A stretch of DNA of 64,000 nt from Larix kaempferi (GCA_027924585.1 BSBM01000643.1:15920501-15984500), one strand, 5' to 3'. Shown: positions 12,759-25,622, numbered from the stretch's first letter. Made by a program: numbers and translations. Notes: generated by a model not told the origin, from the sequence alone.

Positions 12759-14860
12759 CTAAATGGTTAAAGATGGAAAAGACGATCATGAATGCAGCCA
12801 CGCATACATGAGTAGAAGGACCCTTATGCACATGTATGTCCGTCGATGATATTTAGAAAATATAAAACCTAGAAAACACATCTATTCCATGAAGATCTAA
12901 TATGAATTTAGCGTGGATAATGTATGTTTCTCCCACTTTAATTAATTTTGATTACATGGTTCAAAATTTACTTCTTCCAAACATGCATAATGTAATTTCT
13001 AGGTTAGGTTTGTAAATTTTGATGATTTCAAAGTAAATGCGCAATTTTTTTACCTTTAATTTTCCCTTAATGCAAATAAAGTCAAGCATTATTATGTTCC
13101 ATATTTAGTGGATTAATTTCTTATTGTGAGTAATAGATATTATTATTTCATTTGGAGAGTTAGACTTAGGGTCCAACTAGTGATCATGAGGTTGCTCCAT
13201 GTATTTAACCTAGTGGTGATTGTGCACCCCTGTCCCCTGACGAGCCTAGGAATAATGGCCTTGATTTTTTCCATGCACCTTCACCCAAGTCACAAATCCA
13301 TTAATTATAGCTAATGGACCCCTCCTTCCATTACTATAGGAATACTAGGTATGGACACCTCTAGTTCACAAACCCAAAGTGTGAGTAGGGGGACCAGTTA
13401 AGGTAATGTTGCTTTTAACGATCATTAGAGCCATGAAGAATTTGATGGCCTGATAAGTTCAGACATTGAAGAGCCAAGTGGATGAGCAGTATTCTTACCT
13501 CTGATAAATAAAGAGAATGTTGGAATCCTTGGGATCGAAGTCAGAGAATCAGTAAAAGATACCATCAGCGGATGAGAATCCTAGTAAGGAGGAGAAGGCT
13601 CTTATCCATAAAAATCCCCATTAGTAACTGATCCTGGTGAACTTCACCTACTTATACCCACTCTACAATAAGTAAATACCATAAAGTAAGCAAATAATTG
13701 GTAAATATATCCATAACTGTATGGAAGAAAGAGCCCTACCATTTAGTCCAATGCAACTAGATATGAAAGCACTTCTTGTATGGAGGAAAGAACCCAAGAA
13801 GCCTTTATTTATATTGATCAGAGCCCTTCCTTCTTTAGACCGATGAGAAGATCCCTTATTTTTGTTGATGATCCCAATCATGTGTGTTGATGATCTCATT
13901 CAAAGAGCATTCAACAAGGGAAAATGCAATGGGTGAGATCCCGGAGTTCTACTCAAGTGACGAGGACTGCTCAGTCAGGTGACTGACGAGGCAGTGAATG
14001 ATTATTTGCCTCTCAATTTGTCTCTGTTCCCAGATCTGTTGCTAGCTATGGTGCTGGGTAAAATTATGAACCATTTAAAGGGGCATAATCTACCATAGAA
14101 CCAACTGACTCACTTTTTGATTCATCGACTGGATCAACTTAATCAATGGCTTCTTCAACGACTAGCTATGGGTCTTTATCTAGATAAACTAATTTAATGA
14201 CTACTTCCCCTAGAATATATGGGATTGGGTATGTGTCTCTATCTCTACTACTATGATCATCCCTAACTGGATCATAATAGAAAATATGAAATGTACATAC
14301 TTATGATGATGCATCTTCCCTTGCTACTATATCTACTGGTTCAAGGTCATCCACTTAATCGACTACTTAATATGGACCTACCACTACTATGCCTGGGTCT
14401 CTATATGGAAGATATAAAACTAGGTCGTTGTGTCAATTTGATCTCCACTAGTTTATTATATTTATTTAATGTGTTCTTTGCATTGTACCTGGTAATTGTT
14501 AGAATGCGATCGAACGTGGCCTTGTAAGAGCAGCTGGTAAATTGGAGAGTGCCTAATATATACGGTTCACCTACCTCCCTAATTTGTTCAATATCATCGG
14601 TCAAGTACTTGTCTCTGGGAAGCCACTACTCCATTCTCTGAGTTAACTTCTCTAAGGAAGCCTTCTTAGGTCTTGTTCCGGCCAGAAAAGAAGTTCCCAT
14701 CCAACGGTGGGGTAAAGCCTTGCTAGTGGGTTGGAAAAACATGAAATTGAAAAAATCTGAAATATGTTAACTTTTGAATACCGTGACAAATGCCTGGTCA
14801 CCAAGAATAATACAATTACTAAAGGAAAATACATGTATGTGTGTATGTTGGTTAGCCCAA
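12759..14860. other. Intergenic, no gene seen
   Basis: AT-rich sequence. Open frames at 13126-13314, 13663-13899 and 14291-14527 are short, lack recognisable motifs and have no supporting context. No RNA gene or element terminus was identified. Confidence 0.5.
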
Positions 14861-15194
14861 AAGTTGGGGCATGAAATGTGTATCAATAACAGATCAATGA
14901 ATGGATAGATTGGAAGGTTCATTTATCAAACCATGGCAACCTATATAATGAGAAATGCCATTTCAGCTCTATTAGCAAATGAAGGTATTTGGTATTTCAT
15001 CAATTGAAATGACGTAATTTCATCAATCGAATGGATAAAGGTCCATTAAATGGATAGATATGAAGGTGCATTTATCGAATTTGGTTTTCGATGATACACC
15101 ATTCCTTTCATTCGAGATTTTGATTGATTAATTGATATTTTGATTAAATTGATTTCATGCTAGGGATTGGGGCCCTATTTTCATGCCCCAACTT
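14861..15194. mobile_element. Candidate 334-bp miniature inverted-repeat element
   Basis: AAGTTGGGGCATGAAA at 14861-14876 is perfectly inverted at 15179-15194. Within the interval a sequence of the form AATGGATAGATTGGAAGGTT recurs (about 14897 and 15050), along with further ATCAAT/ATTGAT dyads. A clear target-site duplication was not found. Size, AT-richness and 16-bp inverted ends fit a MITE, but the call rests on the ends alone. Confidence 0.4.
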
Positions 15195-18100
15195 CAGGGA
15201 TAACTCCACAAATACATGAGTTTTCCTCTCTCAATGTGTAGAGAAGAATTATGGGATAATGGTAGGAGGTGTCCGCTAGAAACCTACACCATCGCTAACT
15301 AGTGCTCGGTTGAATGCTCATCGACTTCCCCATTCCACTCTAGCAGGTCTTGGAATTCGTCCTTCTACTACTTGATTTATTTCGGATCCGATGACATGGT
15401 AGGAAAATTAATCTTCTCAAATAGCATGGGAAGTACATCCATCCACCCCAGATAAATACCACAAAGTATAGGGATTTATAGTTCGGAAGGTTTGTATTGC
15501 TCTTACGACGTGGGTGTATCATTATCTCTGCCGAATGAGGCTTCATACTATAAAGTGCTTAATGAGGTCATATCAAAACAATAGTACGCTTATAAGTGTA
15601 ATATGATAGTGTAAAAAATAGAATGTTGTTCTATAATTGTTGGTGGGTTTCTTTCAGTGGATGTCCCTCTTTTTTTATATCTACGGATGGGGCTTTCCTG
15701 TTGCTTTACGGAAAAATTCCCACCCATTGTGGGGCAATCCCATTTAACCGACCAACTACTTTTAGTATACCACTTATTCTGAATATGGCGATGGTGAGAA
15801 GAGATAAAGAAAAAAACAGAGTCAATCTATACGATAAGAAAGGGGTAGGTTACCCTTGTTGGGGTTACCCACACGATGAGGTGCAGAGGGGTTGTCCTCC
15901 CGATTTGAGTAAATATATAACTCTTCATGCATCCCACATGTGAGGGTTGGGGATGCCCTCAAGTGGTTTATTTCCCAAGCATACAGATTACTCCGCCCTT
16001 CTTATAAACAATGAATTCCCTGAACAAGAATCACTTGGACTCACAGAGAATCAAATCGGCATTGCGCGGACAAACTTGTATTTTATCTGTATGTTTGAAT
16101 CTCCAAATGTTGGAAGCTAACATATAGTGAGGATAGGGATCCTATCCTACCGGTGGATATTTTTCCCCACCACTCACTCTAACTCACAAAGAATATGTTT
16201 GTTACTTGAGTGTGACTCATCATAGCTTATTTTTTACCATCAGCCGAAACAACAGTTGGAACAACATTAATCCCACCAACAGCTCGACCCGCCATGGAAA
16301 CTGTAACGAGAGCATCCTTCCCTTTTTATTACATGATGAACCGTTTATTTTGATTGCTATATCAATAGCACCAACAACTAACACTTAAATTATAACAATA
16401 TCCTCAATGGAAGCACCTACCTATTTTTTGTTTAGAGCAACAACTAGTATAACAACAGTCACAATAAAAATGGCATCAACAGCTATGTAATGTGTTAATT
16501 AGTAAAAATCTTGGGACACATGTTTACGAGAAGATATTAACAAAAGAGGCTCATCACGATGTGACCAAGGAGACCAAGGCGACTCTACATTGGAGTAAAT
16601 GGCATACCATTTGGGAAAATAATATACAGGTGGAAGCTAAGGATTCCTAAAATAGAACTCGATCCTATCTCTTTTAATTGACTTATTGTTTAAGTCATTT
16701 TGAATGCTATTGAATGTTGCCAACACATACAAATTCAGTTACATGACTAAAATCATAATTGACACTCAGACCTTCTATAACTATACTTGTAAACTATAAT
16801 ATTTTACAAAGAAATCCACTCCTTGGGAAAATATCAAGACCCCTAGGCTTGATCAACAATATAATTGTTGTGGAGAGAATATGCTCCTGCACCATTTGTA
16901 ATTTGGGGTAAAGAATGTGAAGTGTTTATCCCTAGGTCATACAAATTCCTTGGGGTTCCAGGCATCTTGGATTTCTTGTCTTGGTATCTTATAATTACAT
17001 TCTTGATTTATCGGATTTATTGGAAAAGAGGTATCTCATGATTGGAGAAGTGGACTAGGTGGGGTCTCCCTTTCTCCTCTGTGGGGGATTACTACTTTAC
17101 ATCCTAAAACATACACTTTTTCTAAAAACAAAATCTTTGTATGCCAACCGTTACAGTTGAACCGATTTTTCCACAACCACTAAATTGCTGCGAATGAATC
17201 CATCCTTACATGACAAACATTTCTCTCCATGTCCCTTCATTTTGATTGTTTATAGTCCCAGATGAATGATGAGAACTTGGTTTAAATTTAAATTTTATTG
17301 AATCATGTTTTCTGTGGCTCTGGACTAAAAGGGGAAAGATATTGGAGCTCATATTGAATACAGACAATTTGCCTCATTGTCCTATACTTGTCATGGCTTA
17401 TAAAAAACGCGCTTTGGATCATTTTTTATTGTCTTGCTTGAGATTCTATACTAACTTGGTCAGGATATGAGGTACAAGTAAAGAACACAACTTACTGCAT
17501 GAATATCATTCTGATTGGATTGAATGTAAAGTTAAGGTGGAACAATTGCAAACAAAGATGGAAATAACTTTGGAGAATTTGCTAGAAGGAAACCTTGTAA
17601 GTGTAGAGTCTGTCATCGATCACTTGTTGAATAAGAAAGTGAGACAATTTCTTTGTAAGACCAAGTATGATAAAATACTCCTCGTGCATTTCCCCGAACA
17701 AATATCCCTTCTGAATTATATTCAAGGAGGACCTTGCGGAAGGGTAGAAACTTGAAATATTGTGACCTTGCTACATATTGACAACAGTAGGGAATGGACG
17801 CCCATGGATGAGAACATCGAACTAGTAGTTGGGACCTGTTTCTCTATTGTTAAACCAATGCAATGATTGGATGAGGTTGGGCACACTAATACCCATCATA
17901 CTCGATCCCATGTGACACTCTTTTTGCCACTCTTCACATTTAGAAAATTTGTCTTTTCGAAAATTCAAAGTTGAATAACTTTCTCATACTGAGTCCAATT
18001 GAGGTGAAATGAATGTCGTTGGAATCGTCTTGGCAAGATATTCGACATGGATCTACTTTTTATGAGATTTGAGGACTTCAAAATTTGTTAGGGTTAACCT

Positions 18101-18278
18101 TGAATCGAGAATGAGTCAAAGGTGGTTTAGGTCTAGCACATGGTTTGAGCACATGGTTTCTTGTAGCCCATGGTATTGGCCTAAGGTATTACATGTAAGG
18201 AAGCCTTTATAAGGCTTGAGGAGGGTCCATTGTAAAGTGGCATAGAGGTGAGCGGGTGAACTCACTTGGACTGGTTGG
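15195..18278. other. Intergenic, no supported gene
   Basis: The open frames here are short. The most coding-like is 17537-17755 (72 codons, contains LENLLEGNLVSVESVIDHLL), which continues upstream without a start and matches nothing I recognise. An ACA/CAA-rich stretch lies near 16340-16480. No RNA genes or element ends were identified. Confidence 0.45.
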
Positions 18279-19871
18279 TGTCATGTCCCATCAATGGTGA
18301 TTATTGGATTAAGTTCCTAACCCAACCAGTGCCTTAGGTTGAGGAGACAAATTCATTTACTTGGGGTTAATTTTGAAAGTTCAGGCATTTAATTAATTAG
18401 GGAGTGTAATTTAATTTTCATAAAGTTTGTTACGCACTTGAGAATAATTGTTTTTCATCAAATAAGTATTTTTATTTTCAATAAAATTGGATAATGCTCC
18501 ACAAGTGCGCCTTAGTGGATAAGGTTGACTAAAGAGATGACTTGCAAGAGAAGTTATGTGAAAGCATCCAAAGCTAGAAAATCAGGAAAAAAAAAAGAAA
18601 AATGGTACAAAGCAGAAAGGCAACAAAAAATTAGGAAAAACAGCATAAAGCAGAAAGAAACACAAAATTAGAAAGCATGATAAAATCAGAAAATCCGGAT
18701 AAGGCAAAAAAGCAGGATAAGGAATAAAAGCAAGAAAAGCAGTAAAAAGCAAAGCAGGATATAAAAGCTAAATCAGAAAGATAAAAGCAAAAAAGGAGAA
18801 AAGGATGAAAGAAATATTTCCTTATCCATCCATGAGGGTGCATTATCCTAGGATTCCTGATCCTCAAGTCACCCTCCATCTATAAAATAAGGAGATCGCA
18901 CCACCATCACATCTTTTGACAGTTTGAGAATTGGAGTGAGTGCAATTGTGCCTGAGTGACTTGGGAGATGTGCCCCTTATTCCTGTGAGAGGATGATGGT
19001 ATTCAACCATTTTCATTGAGATTATTTCAGGTCCTGAAGTATGATCCAGTGGATTATGATCCCGTGATAAATATTTGATATCTCTCCATGTAGATCTATG
19101 AGTAATTTCCTAGTTTTCCTGATGAAAGAGTTTATTCTAGTTGTATCTCATTATTGAGAAAAAATTGATGTATGAATCAACTAATTATGATTTATATGAC
19201 TATAATAATGTATCTCTGATGTCAATTCTGAATTTATACTGAATAAAAATCTGATTCCAATACCTCTTCTTGCACCTAGTCTAGATTTCAATGGAAATGA
19301 GCTAGTTTCCACAATCTGTATGGTAAATGAATGAGTATTGATCCAAATGAAGTTATTTATGTTTCTGATGATAATTAATATTCCAAATGACTCATTCCAA
19401 TATTAGTATCAAATATTCGTGAGCCTTCCTGACTGTTTGGGAATTCCCGAATTTGGCTTAGTTGTGCAATCCTGGAAGTCAATTTTTCTTGTATGTTTGT
19501 GAGATATTCTCAGAAACTTCAAAAAATTGCTGGAGAAAACTTAGGCTATTATATGATTGTCATTTAATTTTATTTATCCTTCCTGATTCAAATTCCTTCA
19601 CCCTTGGTTCACAGTCGGTGCTTAGTTGAAGTTCTAGTTTGCATATGCTAGGGCTCCTAGGAGCATTGGAGTAGAATTCATCCTGGATGATGTTATAAAC
19701 ATTAATGGTCCCAGTAATTAATGAAAATTTTCATTCATCTGGCATGTTCCTCGTTCCCTCCGGATTCCTTTGATTTTTCCTACCTACAGTCAAACTAGTC
19801 AATAGAGTTCATTGTTTTTCCTTGAGCCTTGTAGGACTGGTAGTCAGTGTATCACCAACCTGGTTGGTACA
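18279..19871 (+). mobile_element. 5' LTR of gypsy element B
   Basis: The interval begins TGTCATGTCCC and ends TTGGTACA, giving TG...CA ends, and is followed after six bases by a primer-binding site. A TATA box (TATAAAATAA, 18881-18890) sits near the middle. It is preceded by about 250 bp of A/G-rich repeats of the GAAAAGCA type (18555-18800) and followed by TTTTGACAGTTTGAG and GGGAGATGTGCCCC. A related LTR-like copy at about 56000-57640 shares the same order of motifs. The 5' limit rests on the TGT start only, because the 3' LTR is missing. Confidence 0.65.
18881..18890 (+). promoter_or_regulatory. TATA box in LTR B
   Basis: TATAAAATAA directly downstream of the A/G-rich tract. A TATATAAAAG occurs in the same place in the related LTR near 56493, which supports a core promoter role. 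Confidence 0.6.
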
Positions 19872-19877
19872 TTATAG

Positions 19878-19889
19878 TGGTATCAGAGC
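19878..19889 (+). other. Primer-binding site, initiator tRNA-Met type (element B)
   Basis: TGGTATCAGAGC, the usual plant gypsy primer-binding sequence complementary to the 3' end of initiator methionine tRNA, begins seven bases after the LTR end at 19871. Confidence 0.9.
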
Positions 19890-19949
19890 ATGGTACTATG
19901 AACCTGATCTTAAAATATTTCTACGAGTCCCAAAATATATTCATATTCT

Positions 19950-21304
19950 AAGAAGAAGGATCCTCTGACGGAGGAAGAAGAGGGAGAAGAAATCGATTCT
20001 ACTAAAGGCAAGTTACAAGGAGAGTCAAATATGTATCACAATGAAGAAAAATATGAGTTCAAACTCTTTTTTAAAAGCATGATGAAAGGTATACAAGACA
20101 TATCCCACAATATTGTCCAATCCGGAAAAGAGACCAGAGTGTCCTTAGCTCAACAACTAGGAAGTAAAATGGAGAAGTGGAGCAGCAATGGTACCCCACA
20201 TGGCGAAAGGAAGATCACTGGTGGTTCTATTTTCTCAAGAAATGGGCCTCACAATCGCCCTGGTGAATTCTAGATGAAATCTCAGCCAAAATCCAGGTCT
20301 ACTATGCCCAAGTTTACTAAAGAACATAGGGAGGAACTTGAGGTTCAAAAGGAAGGTCTTGCTTCATGGGAGGATAAATATGTTGAGTACCTCACACTGA
20401 ATGAAAAGTGTAGAAGAGCCTTTCCATTCAGATATTTCTTTGATATTCAGTATGAGACCAACTCAAGAGGAGGTTTCTGGATTCCAAATCAGAACTATGA
20501 GTTAAGAAATATTACATTGATGGCTCACAAAAGTGCACTGCTAACTCTTAGATTCATAAGATTGATACATATTTTTAGTTGAATCCAATGGATGAGGGAG
20601 ATGTCATCAAGGTGGATACTCTACAATTAGATGGCGAAGCCAATGATTGGTGGTTTCATGGCCTGAAAACACTTGAGCACGATCAAGTGACCAGTTATGA
20701 AGAGTTCACAAGAATATTGGTTGAAAGATTCGAAAGAAGAGATCCTAAAATCACCTTCAGAGAACTAGCACATGTGAAACAGATTGAGACTCTTGAAGCC
20801 TACATCTATGAGTTTCAAAAATTATTTGTGATGGTCACAAATATATCAGAATCTAGATTGATCATGTTGTTCATTGAAGGGTTAGTAGAACATTTGAAAG
20901 GTTTGGTGAAGGCCTACAAACCCTCTACCTTGCAAGATGTGTTGAGTAGAACAAGAGATTTGCAAGAATCTATTCCGAGGACCAAATTTCCTCCTGGAAC
21001 TGTTGTTCCTTCTCAATTCACGAATCAAAGGCCACTCATGAAGGGTACTTCTGGAAATTTCAAGAAGGAAAATTACTCCAAAGATAGAGATGAATTAAGA
21101 AGAAGGAAGTTTTGTTTCACCTGTCATAAACCATGGGTTCCAGGACACAGATGTGCTAAAGGGAAAGCACACTGCATTGAAGTTTACTCGGAGAGCGAAG
21201 TTGAGGAGGAAGAAGAAGAGGCCCCAGTAGATGCCGGAGTGTCCTATGAGACTGTAGAAGAAGAACCTACCTCTGAGGTGAGCAAGATTGCGGTACTGTC
21301 ATGA
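19950..21304 (+). pseudogene. Gag of gypsy element B, broken
   Basis: Structural capsid protein of a Ty3/gypsy retrotransposon. The frame is coding-like from about 19950 (acidic EEEEGEEID). It is interrupted by TAG at 20271-20273 and by a stop plus frame change near 20580. The 241-codon stretch 20579-21304 carries the retrotransposon gag motif (GEANDWWFHGLK, then FERRDPKITFREL) and a zinc-knuckle-like CFTCHKPWVPGHRC near 21114-21155, followed by a Glu-rich linker. It ends at TGA 21302-21304, where the next frame continues directly into the protease. The TAG and this TGA are each one C-to-T change from a plausible Gln or Arg codon. The gag start is not certain. Confidence 0.8.
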
Positions 21305-21751
21305 GTGCCTCGCTTCCATACACTTAGATTCAAAGGAGTTGTCCAAGGACAATCAATCACTGTGTTAGCGGATGGAGGAGAAACACATAAATTCATTTAT
21401 TCATATTTGGTTGAAAGAAGGAAGCTAACTACTGAAAAATTTGGAGGCTTCATTATTATCATTCTAGGTAATCATTCTATGGATTGTTCTAGATGGATTC
21501 CTAAATTACAAATTACTATAGGATATCACACCATTACAGATAGATTTTATGTTGTGAATGTGGCCGATACTAACATGGTTTTGGGAGTACAATGGTTGTA
21601 TTCCATTTGGAAGCACTCAATAGACTACCAAATTCCTGAGATGACTTTCAAAGGTGAATATGGAAAAGATGTAGTGTTGAGGGGAATCAACACCTACCCA
21701 AAACAAGTGGTGAGTGCACATATTATGAGATCCCTAAAGGTACCTCTTTAG
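21305..21751 (+). pseudogene. Protease domain of gypsy element B
   Basis: Retroviral-type aspartic protease that cleaves the polyprotein. The active-site region reads VLADGGETHKFI, with the catalytic Asp kept, followed by the DTNMVLGVQWL that marks the C-terminal part of this domain. The frame follows gag directly after one TGA and ends at TAG 21749-21751, after which RT continues from about 21754 in the same direction. The element would need one uninterrupted gag-pol frame, so this copy is inactive. Confidence 0.8.
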
Positions 21752-21783
21752 AAGTAGCACAATATCCATAAGACATTCAGAAA

Positions 21784-23158
21784 TTGCTCCAAAATCATAA
21801 GACTATATTTGGGAACCTTCCTCATGGTAGGCCACCTGATAGAGGAGTGGAGCATAGAATTGAGTTGGAGATAGGCACATCACCTATCAAAGTCCATCTT
21901 TACAAGCCCCCAAAAATATTCAAGGATATAGAGATAACCATCAAGGAACTGCTTGACTTGGGATTCATCAGACCAAGCTCAAGTCCTTTTGCATCGTCTG
22001 TAGTCCTTGTGAAGAAGAAATATGGGACCATGCGCATGTGCATAGACTACAGATCTATCAACAAGAAGAATACCAAGAACATATATCCTATCCCAAGGAT
22101 TGATGAGTTGATGGATGAACTACATGGATCCAAATACTTTTCAAAGATTGACCTTCGATATGGTTACCATCAAATAAATATGCGGGAGGAGGACATCCAT
22201 ATTACAACTTTCTGGTGTCATCATGGGCACTTTGAGTTCCTGGTTATGCCTTTTGGCCTAACTAATGCAGCTGCAACTTTTCAATCTTGCATGAACAGAG
22301 TGTTTAGAAGGAAAATCCATAAGTTTGTTCCTGTTTTCTTTGATGATATTTTAATCTATAATAGAAATTGGGAGGAACATTTGCACCATTTGGATGTTGT
22401 GCTAACAACATTGGTAGATCGGTCTTTCTATGCAAAAATATCCAAGTGCAAGTTTGGAACGACTGAGATTTTGTATCTTGGTCATGTGATTGGGAAAGAA
22501 GGATTTAAGGTTCACATGGAGAAGATCCAAACTATTGTGGATTGTCCAAATCTTAAAAATATTACTGAATTGAGAGGGTTTATTGGGTTAAGCACTTACT
22601 ACTGGAAGTTCATCAAAGGTTTTTCAAAGTTGACATCTCCATTGACATACCTTACTAAGAAAGGAGCCTTCAATTGGTTAGAAGAAGTTGAACAAGCAGT
22701 CAATAAGATGAACGAGGTAATGAGTAGTTGTCCCATTGTTTCACTTCCATATTTCTCTCAAGCTTTTGTTCTTGAATATGATGCTTCAGGGAATGGGATT
22801 GGAGCAGTATTGATGCAAAAAAAGCATCCCCTAGCCTTTGAAAGTAGGAATTTTCAGCCCCATGAGAGGTTATATTCAGTCTATGATAAGGATATGCTAG
22901 CCATCATGCATGCGCTAGTCAATTTCATACAATATCTTGTGGGTGGTAAGTTCATCATCAAGAATTATCATAACAGTTTGAGACACTTCTTGACCCAAAA
23001 GGAGTCAAGAATGATAGGAAACAAAAGTGGTTAAGAAAGGTCCAAGCATTTGATTTTTACATTGAATACAAGAAGGGTAAGATGAACACTATAGTTGATG
23101 CTCTTTCTAGAATACCAACCGTTGCATTGATAAATTTTCATGATGATTGGAGAGCATA
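21784..23158 (+). pseudogene. Reverse transcriptase and RNase H of element B, broken
   Basis: RT copies the element RNA into DNA; RNase H removes the RNA strand. RT motifs are in order: [56 protein letters not shown] and the catalytic box VFFDDILIY, all in one frame to 23034. RNase H follows with YDASGNGIGAVLM. Two later active-site positions look changed: the Glu expected in YDKEMLAIMHAL is Asp (22891-22893), and the Asp in the usual TDHNSLRHFL is Tyr (22966-22968). A frameshift near 23010 precedes KVQAFDFYIEYKKGK and VDALSR, and TAG stops the chain at about 23156. Confidence 0.85.
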
Positions 23159-23159
23159 G

Positions 23160-23680
23160 CTTGGAGTAGAGTATACAAAGAATTAGTTTTCTTGTGATTT
23201 ATTTGATGGACTAATTCATGATGATACTTACAAGATTCTCAATGATATCATCTATCATAAGGATAGGATATTTTTGGTTCCAGAATCCTCATTAAAGAAG
23301 AAGATCCTAGAGGTTTCTCATGATGCGCCCCTAGTACGACATATGGGGTTTGTGAAGACATACAGGAAAGTGAAGGAAAGGTTCTTTTGGAAGGGATTGA
23401 AGAAGGAAGTGATGAAGTATGTTAGATTATGTGTGGCATGTTAGAAAAAGAAAATTAGAACATACTAATCCAGCTGGACTCTTACAACCACTTCCTATTC
23501 CTGAGCAGAAATGGGAAAGTGTATCGATGGATTTCATCACGGGGATTCCCATAAGCCAAGGCAAAGACAATATTTTTGTTTTGGTTGATAGATTGACTAA
23601 ATATGCACATTTATTTGCTGCCACAACTAATATTGAAGCCAGCAAAGTGGCTGAAATTTTCATCAAAGAAGTCTTCAAAT
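23160..23680 (+). pseudogene. Integrase of element B, truncated at a rearrangement junction
   Basis: Integrase inserts the DNA copy into the host genome. The HHCC zinc-binding part is recognisable around 23310-23445 (RHMGFVKTY, FFWKGLKKEV, then CVAC followed by an in-frame TAG). The core begins with VSMDFITGIP (first catalytic Asp) and NIFVLVDRLTKYAH. The frame is recognisable as far as KVAEIFIKEVFK at about 23679. The expected continuation with the second Asp and the Glu is absent; instead the sequence becomes the reverse strand of element D. No 3' LTR of element B is present in the window. Confidence 0.8.
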
Positions 23681-24187
23681 TTTGGTATTTTTTGGGATGT
23701 TACACTTCATCAAGGCATCAAGTACCTTCTCATAGCAGTCAATCTTGGCTCTATGTATTTCCAACCATTCCATACCTATTAGGGCATCATAAGATCCTAA
23801 TGGTTGGACATTTAAATTTGCTTTTGTGAGGAGTCCATTCAACTCAATGGGACACTCCGTCACTACTTCACTCACCTTTCTCTTGGTGCCTATGGATAAT
23901 TGAACTAGCCAAGAGTTACTATGCTTTACTTTACCAAGAGAACAACCTTCAACTATCTTAGGAGACACATAGCTATGCATATATCCTATATCAATCAAAA
24001 TAGAAATAGATTGCTTAGCAATCTTACCTTCAACTTCTACCACCGCTGATTGATGGTGTTCTTGGTGATCATCCAATGTTGCATATATTCTAGGTGTTTC
24101 CCTTGCCATATATTCCATTGTAGTTGCTTCTTCTAATTTGTGCAAGCTCCTGGGATTCTCTCTCCAATGTGGACAATCTCTGAGCAT
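23675..24187 (-). pseudogene. Protease region of gypsy element D, truncated
   Basis: On the - strand this frame continues from the gag zinc knuckle of element D. It reads HHQSAVVEVEGKIAKQSISI, then ILIDIGYMHSYVSPKI, and SYDALIGMEWLEIHRAKIDC, the aspartic protease of the same family as element A (47896-48400). The catalytic Asp is kept, but the Gly-Ser that usually follows is Gly-Tyr. Similarity to element A continues to about 23700-23680, then stops at the junction with element B. RT, RNase H and integrase of D are missing. Confidence 0.8.
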
Positions 24188-25373
24188 GTGGTCTCCTCCA
24201 CATCCCCAACACTTAAGTGGTCCCTTTGATTCTTTTTCTACTGCTGCTGCTGGTTGGAATCCACTCCTTGCTTGTTGTCCCTATGGAAAAGTTCTGGGAT
24301 GATTTCTGAATGGTGGCTTGAACCCACTTTTCCTTTGTTCAAACCTCCCTCTTGGCCTTCCTTTCCATGATGGTTGAACCTCTGATTTAACTTTTCTCTA
24401 CTTAGCAATGCATTGCCATCCTAATGGCTCCATCGAGTCTTGGTGGATTGAAAAACTCAATCCTATCTCTGAAATTCTAAGGTAGACTACCAAGGAAACA
24501 TTGGATCTTGACTCTTTCATCCTTGATGTAGTCTACATACCTCAACAAATCCAAAAAATTATGGACATGCTCTCCATGGAACTCTGTCCCAACTTGAGTT
24601 AATTGAAATATTTCCTCTTGTTATCATAATACCCAGCTGATAGGTATTTTTCCTTGAAGTACCTTTGGAACCTCTCCCAGCTGATCCTCCTTTCACTAAT
24701 CTTCTTCACTTGCATGAGGTGTTCCCACCAGATTGAAGCTCTGCCATTTATATTGTAAATGGAAAACCTAGTCTTTTCATTCTATGAATAATCATGCATT
24801 CTGAAGTACTTCTTCATTCCAAGACCATTCCTCTTCCTCTTGACTTGTCTTACCTTCTCCCTCAAATGTGGGAGGTCTTGCCTTCCTAAATTCTCCCTAT
24901 GGGACCCCTATGAATTTCTTTCTTCCTCCAAACTTGTTAGAAGTGTGCTTTGGGATTCTTTGGGAATCCCTGGAGTCATCTAACCTGTTGGAAAGATATC
25001 TTGAGGAGAGTGTTATGTGCCTTCTGCTTACAGAACCCCTTCTAGGGCTTGGATTCCTCCTCCTAGAACAAACTCTACAATGGCTACTTGCATCTCTTTC
25101 TTCTCTACCCACATTGCTTGGGTTAGACCCAAGTTTAATCCTCTGATGCATGTCAATAAGGCTTTGCAAAATGGAAGCATTGAGCTGGTGCTGCTCTTCC
25201 TGTGCCTTCAACATTTTCTCGTTGAAGCTCACCATGGTTTCAACCAAGTTACGGGGATTTATATTCTCCCTCATTCCATTAGATTATGTTTTAGTATGTG
25301 CTTCTTGCACATTTTCACCCAACACATCTTCCTCGTGCTCATAAGGATCTTGTGCATTGTTTATGGTCACCAT
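24188..25373 (-). pseudogene. Gag of gypsy element D, broken
   Basis: Capsid protein of the element on the - strand. An ATG at 25373-25371 starts a frame with the same opening as element A (AQDPYE against AQDPYD). It meets TAA near 25285-25283, at the same codon as in element A, then continues NLVETMVSFNEKML and a Ser/Arg-rich stretch. Several frame changes follow through 24880-24200. An intact zinc knuckle CWGCGGDHMLRDC lies at about 24214-24176. The CCHC is complete here, unlike in element A. Gene order and strand agree with the LTR and primer-binding site to the right. Confidence 0.8.
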
Positions 25374-25622
25374 TTCTTTTAGCTTTCCCTGTATGTTTCC
25401 CCTGTTGTAAGATTCAACTATTAACTGCTACAATCACTATGCATTACAAAGACATTTATCAGACATCATAAGAATTCTCATAAACACCAAACATCCATGC
25501 AAATATGGAATTATTTATTGGTCAACAACAATAATAATTTTGTTAAAATTGCACCCTTGGCGCCATTCCGCCTGTAAATTCATTCACGATTTGGCCCAAG
25601 CAGCCCCAGTGTTGCAACTTGA

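Noticed and set aside
13126-14604. Several short frames of 60-78 codons
   Set aside because: No motif, no conservation evidence and overlapping frames on both strands; chance frames in AT-rich DNA.
18631-18879. 82-codon - strand frame rich in Phe, Cys, Leu and Ser, looking like a membrane protein
   Set aside because: It is the complement of the A/G-rich tract in LTR B; the same effect gives hydrophobic frames at 56077-56453 opposite the related tract.
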